From assembly GCA_030917245.1 (NCBI GenBank), contig JAUPVA010000042.1, positions 1-14,823 on the forward strand: 14,823 nucleotides of DNA, in the 5' to 3' direction. The translations under genes and the position numbers were made by a program. Under the pieces are notes generated by a model. It saw nothing but the letters and a program-made list of their open reading frames with translations. It made no database searches and was not told the DNA's origin. This DNA is from Patescibacteria group bacterium. Its GTDB lineage: Bacteria > Patescibacteriota > Saccharimonadia > Saccharimonadales > Saccharimonadaceae. The first letter of the stretch is position 1; each line of letters starts with the position of its first letter. Of the stretch, positions 1-6,312 are shown one piece after another.

Positions 1-724
1 AAATTATTAAAAGACTTTTTCGATTTGGGGTAAGATGGCGGATTCCTACTAATACGAGCCATAGCACAAGCGCCAGTGCGATGGGTAGAAATGCGTATTT
101 AATAGACATGCCGATAAGTAGAGCACATACCAATAGCCAGGCGTCAGTCAGTGTAATTGTACTTTTTTGGCGCAGCGAAAGGGTTATTCGGAAGGTAAGG
201 AGAATACACCATGCCGTTACGAGAAGGAGCAAATTATCATAATTTATCTGCGACGTTAGCATCACAAATACAGGTACGAGACTGACGAAGGCTAGACTAG
301 CGGTAGCCGCGGCCGGAGAAGCACTCGCGAGGAGAAGTGCGCGTCTGAAGATGATTATGGCCGCGGCAACGAAGACGATGTTGAGATACCGCAGGAGGAT
401 AATGATAGCCGGGTCGGATAGGCCAAGAAAATCAAATAATCGGTATGGAAAACTCATAAGGTAATGAAACAAATACGATGCATCCGCGGTCGCTGCGCCA
501 TATTGCGCCATACTGCTGGTGTGTTCGATACCGTAGGGGAGCAAGCTTGAGGCATAGATCTTGATGAGGCCATAATGAAATTCTTCATCGAATGCCATGG
601 GGTAGAGGCTGAAGCTAGCGATCCACACTGCACTAATTATGAAGAGCGCGAGAATGGCATAGAAGGACGATGACGAGTTAATGAAACGATGAAGTAACGA
701 AATAATTCTAGTTAGACTCTGCAT
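1..724 (-). CDS. GT-C-type membrane glycosyltransferase (N-terminal part, runs off left edge)
   Basis: Reading the minus strand from the ATG at 724 gives 241 codons without a stop to the window edge, so the C-terminus is missing. The protein is strongly hydrophobic. A first membrane helix (about residues 21-42) is followed by an acidic motif, FDEEFH (about 44-49), and further helices lie near 106-130, 139-157, 160-180 and 193-218. An acidic DE/DD motif just after the first helix is the hallmark of GT-C glycosyltransferases (PMT, ArnT and DUF2142 relatives), which move a sugar from a polyprenyl-phosphate carrier at the outer membrane face. Residues SQINYDNLL (about 157-165) also resemble the first-loop/third-helix region of DUF2142-type proteins. 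The donor and acceptor cannot be told. An extended -10 (TGATATACT) lies 10 nt before the ATG. The family call is by motif and topology only. Confidence 0.7.
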   Translation of the reverse strand, partial: MQSLTRIISLLHRFINSSSSFYAILALFIISAVWIASFSLYPMAFDEEFHYGLIKIYASSLLPYGIEHTSSMAQYGAATADASYLFHYLMSFPYRLFDFLGLSDPAIIILLRYLNIVFVAAAIIIFRRALLLASASPAAATASLAFVSLVPVFVMLTSQINYDNLLLLVTAWCILLTFRITLSLRQKSTITLTDAWLLVCALLIGMSIKYAFLPIALALVLWLVLVGIRHLTPNRKSLLII

Positions 725-734
725 AGGTATCTGT

Positions 735-743
735 AGTATATCA
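735..743 (-). promoter_or_regulatory. Extended -10 promoter for the leftward glycosyltransferase gene
   Basis: On the minus strand TGA-TATACT forms an extended -10 box (TGN plus a hexamer with one mismatch to TATAAT), 10 nt before the ATG at 724. No convincing -35 is seen, as is usual for extended -10 promoters. The predicted leader is at most a few bases and has no Shine-Dalgarno. Confidence 0.45.
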
Positions 744-803
744 GTCACCTGTCGGGCCGAGGAGTGTTTGTATGAAAAGTGGCATAAGGTAGTATAGGTA
801 GAT

Positions 804-1523
804 ATGCAAGTGATCCTGCAGAACAAAGAGGCTTTCAAAGCCGTCTTGAGTGACTATCGCCCCTCAGATGAAGCGAGGCGTTTATTGGCTGGAATGAACC
901 TGGTGATTCTGCAAGGAATAAGCGGTAGCGGGCGAAATACAATCATTGACTACCTAGTTCAGACTGGCGCGTTTCATCAAATACTTTCTGATACGACACG
1001 ACCTCCGAAGCTACGAAATGGGGTGATGGAGCAGCACGGCGTACAATACTACTTCAGAAAAGAAGAGGACCTACTGAATGACCTGGCTCAAGGAATGTTC
1101 CTCGAAGCTGAACTGATTCACGACCAGCAGGTATCGGGCATTAGTGTGCGGGAACTGATGCGTGCAGTAGAGAGTGGTAAAACACCGATAAATGAGGTTG
1201 CGCGGGAAGGTGTGATGAATATTCGTCGTGCCAAGCCTGATACCACGTTTATATTTGTCGTGCCGCCGAGCTATGACGTATGGCTCCAAAGACTTACTGA
1301 GCGCGAAGTCATGAGCGAGGCGGAGCTTGCGAATCGAAAAAATTCAGCCGTACACGAAATTGAGGCTGCGTTTGATGCGCCTGATTTTCATTTTCTTGTT
1401 AATGACCAACTTGAACATGCTGCAAAAGCGATTCAAAGAGTGGTGGCGGGTGAGGCGATGTCTGACGAAGATCGTCAGGGCCGCCAGGTTGCACAAACTA
1501 TTCTGGAAAACTTGAAGTCCTAG
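804..1523 (+). CDS. Guanylate-kinase-like P-loop protein with altered Walker A
   Basis: 239 residues. Guanylate kinase converts GMP and ATP to GDP and ADP in the cytoplasm. Family features seen here are a P-loop GISGSGRNT (38-46), the GMP-binding TTRPP (64-68), a YYF after a GV (79-84), GMFLEAE (97-103), and a lid-like stretch rich in E, R and A (165-188). Several hallmarks are altered: the P-loop Lys is Arg44, Ser/Gly is Asn45, the usual YGTS is SGIS (110-113), and the LDID-QG motif reads NEVAREG. The P-loop also starts about 30 residues later than in usual enzymes of about 200 residues. The protein may be a diverged kinase or a non-catalytic paralogue. The start is supported by a weak -10 (TAGTAT, 790-795) 8 nt upstream. 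The stop codon TAG (1521-1523) forms part of the CIRCE of hrcA. Confidence 0.72.
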   Translation: MQVILQNKEAFKAVLSDYRPSDEARRLLAGMNLVILQGISGSGRNTIIDYLVQTGAFHQILSDTTRPPKLRNGVMEQHGVQYYFRKEEDLLNDLAQGMFLEAELIHDQQVSGISVRELMRAVESGKTPINEVAREGVMNIRRAKPDTTFIFVVPPSYDVWLQRLTEREVMSEAELANRKNSAVHEIEAAFDAPDFHFLVNDQLEHAAKAIQRVVAGEAMSDEDRQGRQVAQTILENLKS

Positions 1524-1546
1524 CACTCGCCTTGAAAGAGTGCCAA
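1520..1546 (+). promoter_or_regulatory. CIRCE operator upstream of hrcA
   Basis: The inverted repeat CTAGCACTC-N9-GAGTGCCAA matches the CIRCE consensus TTAGCACTC-N9-GAGTGCTAA with one mismatch per arm and the exact 9-nt spacer. CIRCE is the binding site of the HrcA heat-shock repressor. The spacer holds the -35 box TTGAAA. The upstream gene's stop codon TAG (1521-1523) lies in the left arm. Confidence 0.92.
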
Positions 1547-1560
1547 ATGAGCGCTATAAT
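1532..1560 (+). promoter_or_regulatory. hrcA promoter, nested in CIRCE
   Basis: TTGAAA (1532-1537), a 17-nt spacer, and a perfect TATAAT (1555-1560) make a strong sigma-70-type promoter. The -35 lies inside the CIRCE spacer, so bound HrcA would block it. Transcription should start near 1566-1568, which is the ATG at 1567, so the message is predicted to be leaderless. Confidence 0.85.
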
Positions 1561-1566
1561 AGTGTC

Positions 1567-2274
1567 ATGACTAATCGTCAAATTGCTATTTTGACTGCCA
1601 TTATTGAACAGTATGCTGAGGTTGCTTCTCCTGTAGGGAGTGTTACGCTGGCAAAACTGTTCAATGTTTCAAGTGCGACAGTAAGAAGCGAGATGGCAAA
1701 ACTAGAAGAGTTGGGGCTTATTCAGCAACCACATACGAGTGCTGGACGAGTGCCGACTGATACAGGGTATCGTTTTTATGTAAATCTTCTAACAAACCAA
1801 CAAGAAGAACCTCAGTCATCTTTCGATCGTAGTGCGAGAGCGATCGAAGCTCGAGTTTCTAACCACGGGACGCGAGCGGACCGGGCTATTCGCTCAGCAG
1901 TCGATAGTCTCGTAGACCTAACTCAGAACCTTGGTCTTGCTACTATTGGTGATGAACTCTATCTCGCGGGCATGGGCAACCTGTTTAGCCAGCCTGAATT
2001 TATGGGCGGTGTACACGCCCAAAACGTTGCACGACTACTTGATAATCTTGAGCCATGGCTACGAGAAGCCGCACCAAATGAGCCATTGAATGTATTTATC
2101 GGTAGTGAAAATCCGATCGGGAAAGCCAGCGGAGCAACATTAATTATTAGTCGTTTTCGATCACCGTTTTCAGATAATAGTTATATTGGCGTCCTCGGTC
2201 CAACACGTCAGAGCTATGCTCGTGTTATGCGGCTGGTACGCCAGACAGGTGCAATGTTAGAGGAGGTGCTATAG
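1567..2274 (+). CDS. hrcA: Heat-inducible transcription repressor HrcA (short form)
   Basis: 235 residues from the ATG at 1567. An in-frame GTG at 1540 would give nine more residues, but it lies in the CIRCE and upstream of the -10, so it cannot be transcribed from this promoter. The N-terminus MTNRQIAILTAII begins a winged helix (helix-turn-helix about 24-45), followed by the signature HTSAGRVPTDTGYR (56-69). C-terminal family motifs are GNLFSQPEF (137-145), IGSENP (178-183) and IGVLGPTRQSYARV (207-220). HrcA represses heat-shock genes at CIRCE sites, and four such sites lie in this window, one at its own promoter. Usual HrcA has about 340 residues. Here roughly 100 residues between the winged helix and the C-terminal motifs are absent, consistent with loss of the inserted dimerising domain and part of the GAF-like domain. 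AGGAGGTG near its 3' end serves the next ORF. Confidence 0.93.
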   Translation: MTNRQIAILTAIIEQYAEVASPVGSVTLAKLFNVSSATVRSEMAKLEELGLIQQPHTSAGRVPTDTGYRFYVNLLTNQQEEPQSSFDRSARAIEARVSNHGTRADRAIRSAVDSLVDLTQNLGLATIGDELYLAGMGNLFSQPEFMGGVHAQNVARLLDNLEPWLREAAPNEPLNVFIGSENPIGKASGATLIISRFRSPFSDNSYIGVLGPTRQSYARVMRLVRQTGAMLEEVL

Positions 2275-2275
2275 C

Positions 2276-2410
2276 ATGGATATTATCAAAGCAATTGTGG
2301 ACGGTATCGTCGCGATTATTACCGCTATTGTTAACGGCATCGTTACCGTTATAACTGCGATTGTGGAAGCGGTAGTTAATCTTATTAATGGAATTATTGG
2401 AGCATTCTGA
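2276..2410 (+). CDS. 44-residue hydrophobic peptide with three 11-residue repeats
   Basis: I recognise no family. The ORF fills the gap between hrcA and grpE almost exactly: its ATG is 1 nt after the hrcA stop, and its TGA is 2 nt before the grpE ATG. A near-perfect Shine-Dalgarno, AGGAGGTG (2261-2268), sits 7 nt before the ATG and is the strongest ribosome-binding site in the window. After MDIIK come three 11-residue repeats: AIVDGIVAIIT (6-16), AIVNGIVTVIT (17-27) and AIVEAVVNLIN (28-38), then GIIGAF. The repeats differ mostly at synonymous codon positions, as expected if the protein is under selection. As a helix, the polar residues D9, T16, N20, T24, T27, E31, N35 and N38 line up in one narrow stripe (steps of 3 and 4), leaving the rest hydrophobic. 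A membrane-binding or membrane-spanning, perhaps oligomeric, peptide is inferred. It should be co-induced with HrcA and GrpE. Confidence 0.8.
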   Translation: MDIIKAIVDGIVAIITAIVNGIVTVITAIVEAVVNLINGIIGAF

Positions 2411-2412
2411 CT

Positions 2413-2877
2413 ATGGCCAAGAGCAAGAAACAAGAGGAGCTAGAACAGCAGGTCGGTGAACTGACGCAAGATTTGCAGCGAACTCGAGCCGATTTTGAAA
2501 ATTATCGAAAGCGTGTCGAACAAGAGAAGGAAATGGCTCGTGGGTCGGGACGTGCAGGAGCGATTATGAAGCTACTTCCCATTGTTGATAATATTGAACG
2601 TGCGATTGCACATTTGCCAGAAGAACTTAAGGGTAATACATGGGCGATAAGTGTCGTTAATCTGCAAAAAAACCTCTCAAAATCACTTGGCGATATGGGT
2701 GTTGAGCGAATCGAAGCGGGCACAGGTACGGCATTTGACCCCGATCTTCACGATGCGATCCAGTTTGATGAGGGTGCCGAGGGCGAACACGAAGTAATTG
2801 CCGAAGAGCTTCAGCCTGGTTACAAAGTTGATGGTATCGTTATGCGACCAAGCATGGTAAAGGTAACACGGCAGTAG
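2413..2877 (+). CDS. grpE: Nucleotide exchange factor GrpE
   Basis: 154 residues. GrpE is the dimeric cofactor that releases ADP from DnaK so that the chaperone can cycle. A charged coiled coil (about 5-45) contains the family motif RADFENYRKR (25-34). The helical stretch LPIVDNIERAI (55-65) follows. The C-terminal beta domain has the signature GTAFDPDLHDAI (105-116), then EELQPGYKVDGIVMRPSMVKV (131-151). The length is on the short side of bacterial GrpE because the acidic N-terminal tail is small. It is the last gene of hrcA-sORF-grpE. A GGAG (2399-2402) inside the small ORF lies 10 nt before the ATG, and the 2-nt gap from the preceding stop suggests translational coupling. An intrinsic terminator follows 21 nt after the stop. 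Confidence 0.95.
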   Translation: MAKSKKQEELEQQVGELTQDLQRTRADFENYRKRVEQEKEMARGSGRAGAIMKLLPIVDNIERAIAHLPEELKGNTWAISVVNLQKNLSKSLGDMGVERIEAGTGTAFDPDLHDAIQFDEGAEGEHEVIAEELQPGYKVDGIVMRPSMVKVTRQ

Positions 2878-2897
2878 GTAGTACCATCGTAAAGCAT

Positions 2898-2924
2898 AAA
2901 AAAGTCGCTTCAGGCGACTTTTTG
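2898..2924. terminator. Intrinsic terminator after grpE
   Basis: AAAAAGTCGC and GCGACTTTTT pair around a short TTCAG loop, ending in a T tract. The flanking A and T runs make it work on either strand. It separates hrcA-sORF-grpE from the dnaK promoter. Confidence 0.9.
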
Positions 2925-2951
2925 CATTTCTAACAGAGGTAGTAATGAATA

Positions 2952-2978
2952 TTGGCACTCTTGACAGCAGAGTGCTAG
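2952..2978 (+). promoter_or_regulatory. CIRCE operator 1 upstream of dnaK
   Basis: TTGGCACTC-N9-GAGTGCTAG matches CIRCE with one mismatch in each arm and the exact 9-nt spacer. The spacer begins with TTGACA, the -35 box of the dnaK promoter, so HrcA bound here would cover the promoter. Confidence 0.92.
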
Positions 2979-2989
2979 CAAATTATACT
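2961..2989 (+). promoter_or_regulatory. dnaK promoter, nested in CIRCE
   Basis: A perfect -35 TTGACA (2961-2966), a 17-nt spacer and TATACT (2984-2989). Transcription should start near 2996, giving a leader of about 85 nt that contains the second CIRCE and a Shine-Dalgarno (AAAGGGGA, 3065-3072). Confidence 0.88.
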
Positions 2990-2999
2990 AAAAGTAGTT

Positions 3000-3026
3000 T
3001 TGGCACTGTCCTGCGATGAGTGCTAA
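3000..3026 (+). promoter_or_regulatory. CIRCE operator 2 upstream of dnaK
   Basis: TTGGCACTG-N9-GAGTGCTAA: the right arm is a perfect consensus, the left arm has two mismatches, and the spacer is exact. It lies 48 bp (centre to centre) after operator 1, at and just downstream of the predicted start of transcription. TTGGCA (3000-3005) and TAAAAT (3024-3029), 18 nt apart, could form a second, weaker promoter within it. Confidence 0.85.
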
Positions 3027-3079
3027 AATGAAATAAGATATTTCACACTTTAGAGTAGTAACTGAAAGGGGATAGAAAC

Positions 3080-4984
3080 ATGGGTAAAATTATCGGAATT
3101 GATCTTGGTACGACAAACAGTGCGTTTGCGTATATGGTGGCGGGAAAACCAGAAGTCATTGCCAACGCCGAAGGAAACCGAACGACACCAAGTGTCGTTG
3201 CCATCAATAAAAAAGGTGAACGATTGGTTGGCCAAGTTGCGCAACGTCAACGTGTTACCAATGCAACAAATACAATCTATGGTGTAAAGCGCTTGATAGG
3301 CCGAAAATTCGGTGATGACGAGGTGCAAAAAGACCATGACATCATGCCGTACAATATTGTGAAAAAAGGCGACGGCGTGGCCGTTACCATGGGCGACAAG
3401 GATTACACCCCAGAAGAAGTCTCGGCAATGATTCTTAGTAAGATTAAGGCTGATGCAGAAGCATTTTTGGGCGACAAGGTAACTGAAGCAGTCATCACTG
3501 TTCCAGCCTATTTCGACGATTCACAGCGCCAGGCAACGAAAGATGCCGGTAAAATTGCGGGGCTTGAAGTTAAACGGATAATAAATGAGCCTACTGCTGC
3601 GGCACTTGCATACGGCCTTGACTCAAAGAAGGACGAAAAGATTGCTGTCTTTGACCTTGGAGGCGGTACATTCGACGTATCAATCCTTGAACTTGGTGAC
3701 GGGGTATTTGAAGTCCGCTCGACCAACGGTGATACGCATCTTGGAGGTGAAGACTTTGACAACCGAATCGTCAATCATTTCCTAGAAGTATTTAAGAATG
3801 AAGAAGGCGTCGACTTAAAGAGCGACAAAGCGGCTATGCAGCGCTTAAAAGACGAAGCCGAAAAAGCCAAGAAAGAATTGTCTTCGACATCAGAGTACGA
3901 AATTAATTTACCGTTCATTACGGCAGATGCTGATGGTCCGAAACATTTTGAGTACAAATTGACTAAGAGCAAGCTTGAAGAACTCGTTAAAGACTTAATC
4001 GATCGACTGGCGCTCCCTGTTGAAAAAGCCTTAAAAGATGCTGACGTTAAGGCTAGTGATGTTGACGAGGTGGTGCTTGTTGGTGGTATGACCCGAATGC
4101 CCGCAGTCGTCCAAAAGGTTAAGGAAATTTTTGGCAAAGAACCACTCAAGGGCGTGAACCCAGACGAAGTCGTGGCAATCGGAGCTGCTATTCAGGGTGG
4201 AGTACTGCAAGGAGACGTAAAAGACGTCTTGCTACTCGATGTCACGCCACTCAGCCTTGGTATTGAAACCATGGGCGGCGTCACAACTAAGTTGATTGAG
4301 CGCAATACGACTATCCCGACAAGTAAGAGCGAAACCTTCTCGACTGCTGCTGATAACCAGCCGCAAGTAGAAATCCATGTTCTTCAGGGTGAGCGTGAGA
4401 TGGCCAGCGACAACAAATCACTTGGTCGCTTCATTCTTGATGGTATTGCCCCCGCTCCTCGAGGAGTGCCGCAAATCGAAGTAACGTTTAGTCTCGATGC
4501 TAACGGAATCTTGAATGTTACGGCAAAAGATAAGGGAACTGGTAAAGAGAGTTCGGTGACTATCCAAGACTCGGGCAATATGAGCAAGGAAGATATCGAA
4601 AAGGCTCAGAAAGAAGCTGAGGCGCATGCTGACGAAGACAAGAAAAAGCGTGACGCGGTTGAAGCGCGCAACAGTCTAGAAAATGGTATCTACCAAGCCG
4701 AAAAAATGCCATCTGAGTTTGAAAAGATTTCTGACGACGACAAGAAAATAATCGAGGACGCCGTTGTTGAGGCGAAAAAAGTTCAATCTGACGATTCGGC
4801 CGACAAGGAAACACTTGAAGCTGCGGCAAAGAAGCTGACGGACGTGATTATGCCGATTGGCGCTAAGATGTATGAACAAGCCGCAAAGGATGAGGCACCT
4901 GCATCCGAAGGCGAAGAAAAAAAGAAATCAGACAAAGACGAGCCAGTCGAAGGCGAAGTGGTCGACGAAAAAGAAAAGAAGTAA
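3080..4984 (+). CDS. dnaK: Chaperone DnaK (Hsp70)
   Basis: 634 residues, normal for the family. DnaK binds exposed hydrophobic segments of unfolded proteins and releases them in an ATP cycle driven by DnaJ and GrpE. The ATPase domain shows the phosphate-1 motif [10 protein letters not shown] (5-14), Lys70 in GVKRLIG, the connect motif [12 protein letters not shown] (169-180), phosphate-2 [11 protein letters not shown] (191-201) and the adenosine motif [10 protein letters not shown] (332-341). The interdomain linker VLLLDVTP is at 383-390. The substrate domain follows, then a helical lid and an acidic, lysine-rich tail ending near [19 protein letters not shown], 7 nt before the ATG, fixes the start. 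It is transcribed alone from a doubly CIRCE-controlled promoter and ends at a bidirectional terminator. Confidence 0.98.
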   Translation: MGKIIGIDLGTTNSAFAYMVAGKPEVIANAEGNRTTPSVVAINKKGERLVGQVAQRQRVTNATNTIYGVKRLIGRKFGDDEVQKDHDIMPYNIVKKGDGVAVTMGDKDYTPEEVSAMILSKIKADAEAFLGDKVTEAVITVPAYFDDSQRQATKDAGKIAGLEVKRIINEPTAAALAYGLDSKKDEKIAVFDLGGGTFDVSILELGDGVFEVRSTNGDTHLGGEDFDNRIVNHFLEVFKNEEGVDLKSDKAAMQRLKDEAEKAKKELSSTSEYEINLPFITADADGPKHFEYKLTKSKLEELVKDLIDRLALPVEKALKDADVKASDVDEVVLVGGMTRMPAVVQKVKEIFGKEPLKGVNPDEVVAIGAAIQGGVLQGDVKDVLLLDVTPLSLGIETMGGVTTKLIERNTTIPTSKSETFSTAADNQPQVEIHVLQGEREMASDNKSLGRFILDGIAPAPRGVPQIEVTFSLDANGILNVTAKDKGTGKESSVTIQDSGNMSKEDIEKAQKEAEAHADEDKKKRDAVEARNSLENGIYQAEKMPSEFEKISDDDKKIIEDAVVEAKKVQSDDSADKETLEAAAKKLTDVIMPIGAKMYEQAAKDEAPASEGEEKKKSDKDEPVEGEVVDEKEKK

Positions 4985-4985
4985 C

Positions 4986-5012
4986 AAAATTGCCGCGAAA
5001 GCGGCAATTTTA
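4986..5012. terminator. Bidirectional terminator between dnaK and the glycosidase-like gene
   Basis: A perfect 11-bp stem (AAAATTGCCGC/GCGGCAATTTT) with a GAAA tetraloop and flanking A and T runs. It lies between two convergent genes, and the minus-strand gene's stop codon (5010-5012) overlaps its edge. Confidence 0.93.
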
Positions 5013-6146
5013 ATATACAGGTTTAAGCCGGGCTAGATCGACATATAATGCTGCCCATACCATTCCCGGGTCGCCACGGTAGATGGGTGCATAGTACCAG
5101 GATCCGTCTGCATTTAGCATTTCGGGAAGTGTACCGTGTTGCTCAATCATGCCTTTAGCAAAGCGTTCGCGCTGCACATGGAATTCTGGCCGATTGAAGC
5201 GGCGAAGGCTATGTAAGTAGAACATGCCGTGCCAGCTCCACAGCGTATGACCTTCATATTCGGGCATAAAGGGCGCAGTCATCCACCAATGGTAGGTGAA
5301 TGCTTTTGGCTGTTTGGTATAAATCATCGGAAACGGCTGATCGTATTTGTTATCAGTGATGTAGTCGAACGTTGATCCCGCCAATGCCTCATCTTCAATG
5401 ATGCCAAGGAAGAAAGGGAACAAGGCGCATTCTGCGCTAAATGCATCGGTTGTACGGTCGGCATTGAAGTACTGACCGTTCCAATACCTCGTGATCAGCT
5501 CTTCTTGGTATTTTTGTAGCTTGAATGGGAATCCCTGTAAGTTAAGCTGTTCCACACACCAGGCCATACGACCAACAAGGCTAACCGCGTAGGCACTACG
5601 ATCGTACACCACTGCATCGCGCTGCTCGGCAAATCGTATCGGGCGAACATGTCCGGTTGTGTCGAGATATTTGCGGCAATATTTTTTCAGCTGTTTTTCA
5701 ATAAACGCACGCTCGGCTTTATTTAATGTGTAACCACTCACAACGATACTGTGGAGCAGCCAAGGTAATGAATCGATAGCATGCATTGGTGCGTCAAAAC
5801 ATCCACCGTATTTATCGATGCAAGTCGTAATTTTAGCACTGCGTCGATAGTAGGTAAGCGCCCACTTTATTGTATGCAGCGCATGGGTGCGATACCCAGT
5901 TCGGCACAGACTCTCAACCACGGTACCAAAATCACGAACGAAGAATTGCTCAAAGTGCCCAAGGCTTGTTTTGTAGTAGCTACCGTTCCAGCATCGTTCA
6001 GTAATTTGTACGCATATTTCTTCGGCGTTTCCTTCAAATCGTTGAATATGACCGAAATAGCGATGGTAGAGCTGCAACCATTCGGCTCGCAAGGATCCTA
6101 AGATACGGCCAACGAAACGAAAAAATATCTGATACGGCGTAATCAT
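5010..6146 (-). CDS. Predicted (alpha/alpha)6-barrel glycoside-hydrolase-like protein
   Basis: 378 residues from the ATG at 6146; an ATG at 6164 would add six. The 6146 start is preferred because TATACT (6161-6156, minus strand) lies 9 nt before it, and the longer start would precede that -10. The protein is soluble and rich in aromatic residues, with no signal peptide. Motifs read like six-hairpin glycosidases of the invertase, trehalase or debranching type: FEQFFVRDFG followed by a helix, DAPMHAIDSLPWLL, FSAECALFPFFLGI near the middle, and GHTLWSWHGMFYL near the C-terminus, with many W, Y, D and E residues that could line a sugar site. The substrate and catalytic acids cannot be assigned. 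It could be a cytoplasmic disaccharide or oligosaccharide hydrolase, or an inactive relative. It runs alone and convergent to dnaK. Confidence 0.65.
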   Translation of the reverse strand: MITPYQIFFRFVGRILGSLRAEWLQLYHRYFGHIQRFEGNAEEICVQITERCWNGSYYKTSLGHFEQFFVRDFGTVVESLCRTGYRTHALHTIKWALTYYRRSAKITTCIDKYGGCFDAPMHAIDSLPWLLHSIVVSGYTLNKAERAFIEKQLKKYCRKYLDTTGHVRPIRFAEQRDAVVYDRSAYAVSLVGRMAWCVEQLNLQGFPFKLQKYQEELITRYWNGQYFNADRTTDAFSAECALFPFFLGIIEDEALAGSTFDYITDNKYDQPFPMIYTKQPKAFTYHWWMTAPFMPEYEGHTLWSWHGMFYLHSLRRFNRPEFHVQRERFAKGMIEQHGTLPEMLNADGSWYYAPIYRGDPGMVWAALYVDLARLKPVY

Positions 6147-6155
6147 TGTGCAGTC

Positions 6156-6185
6156 AGTATACATGACAGTCGGAATGTCTGTGAA
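6156..6185 (-). promoter_or_regulatory. Promoter for the glycosidase-like gene
   Basis: On the minus strand TTCACA, an 18-nt spacer and TATACT. The ATG at 6146 follows 9 nt later, with no Shine-Dalgarno between, so a leaderless or nearly leaderless message is predicted. Confidence 0.6.
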
Positions 6186-6312
6186 TCTAGACAGGGTGAA
6201 CGAATACGTAGACGGTAATGGTGACGCAGGCTACGCAAGTCGCTAGTTGGTCAACTTGTAGACGGGTAAGATGCTTGTGTATATGTATGTCGCAAGCTAC
6301 CATGAAGGAGAT

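Noticed and set aside
1540..1566. GTG start giving hrcA nine extra residues
   Set aside because: It lies inside the CIRCE and before the -10 box, so the promoter cannot make a transcript that includes it; the extra residues are not seen in the family.
3508..4149. Long minus-strand ORFs inside dnaK
   Set aside because: They are antisense shadows caused by the codon bias of dnaK, with no start signals and no recognisable protein features.
6163..6246. A 27-codon plus-strand ORF (start ATG at 6163) between the divergent genes
   Set aside because: No Shine-Dalgarno, no convincing promoter on that strand, no low-complexity or family signal, and it overlaps the promoter of the minus-strand gene.
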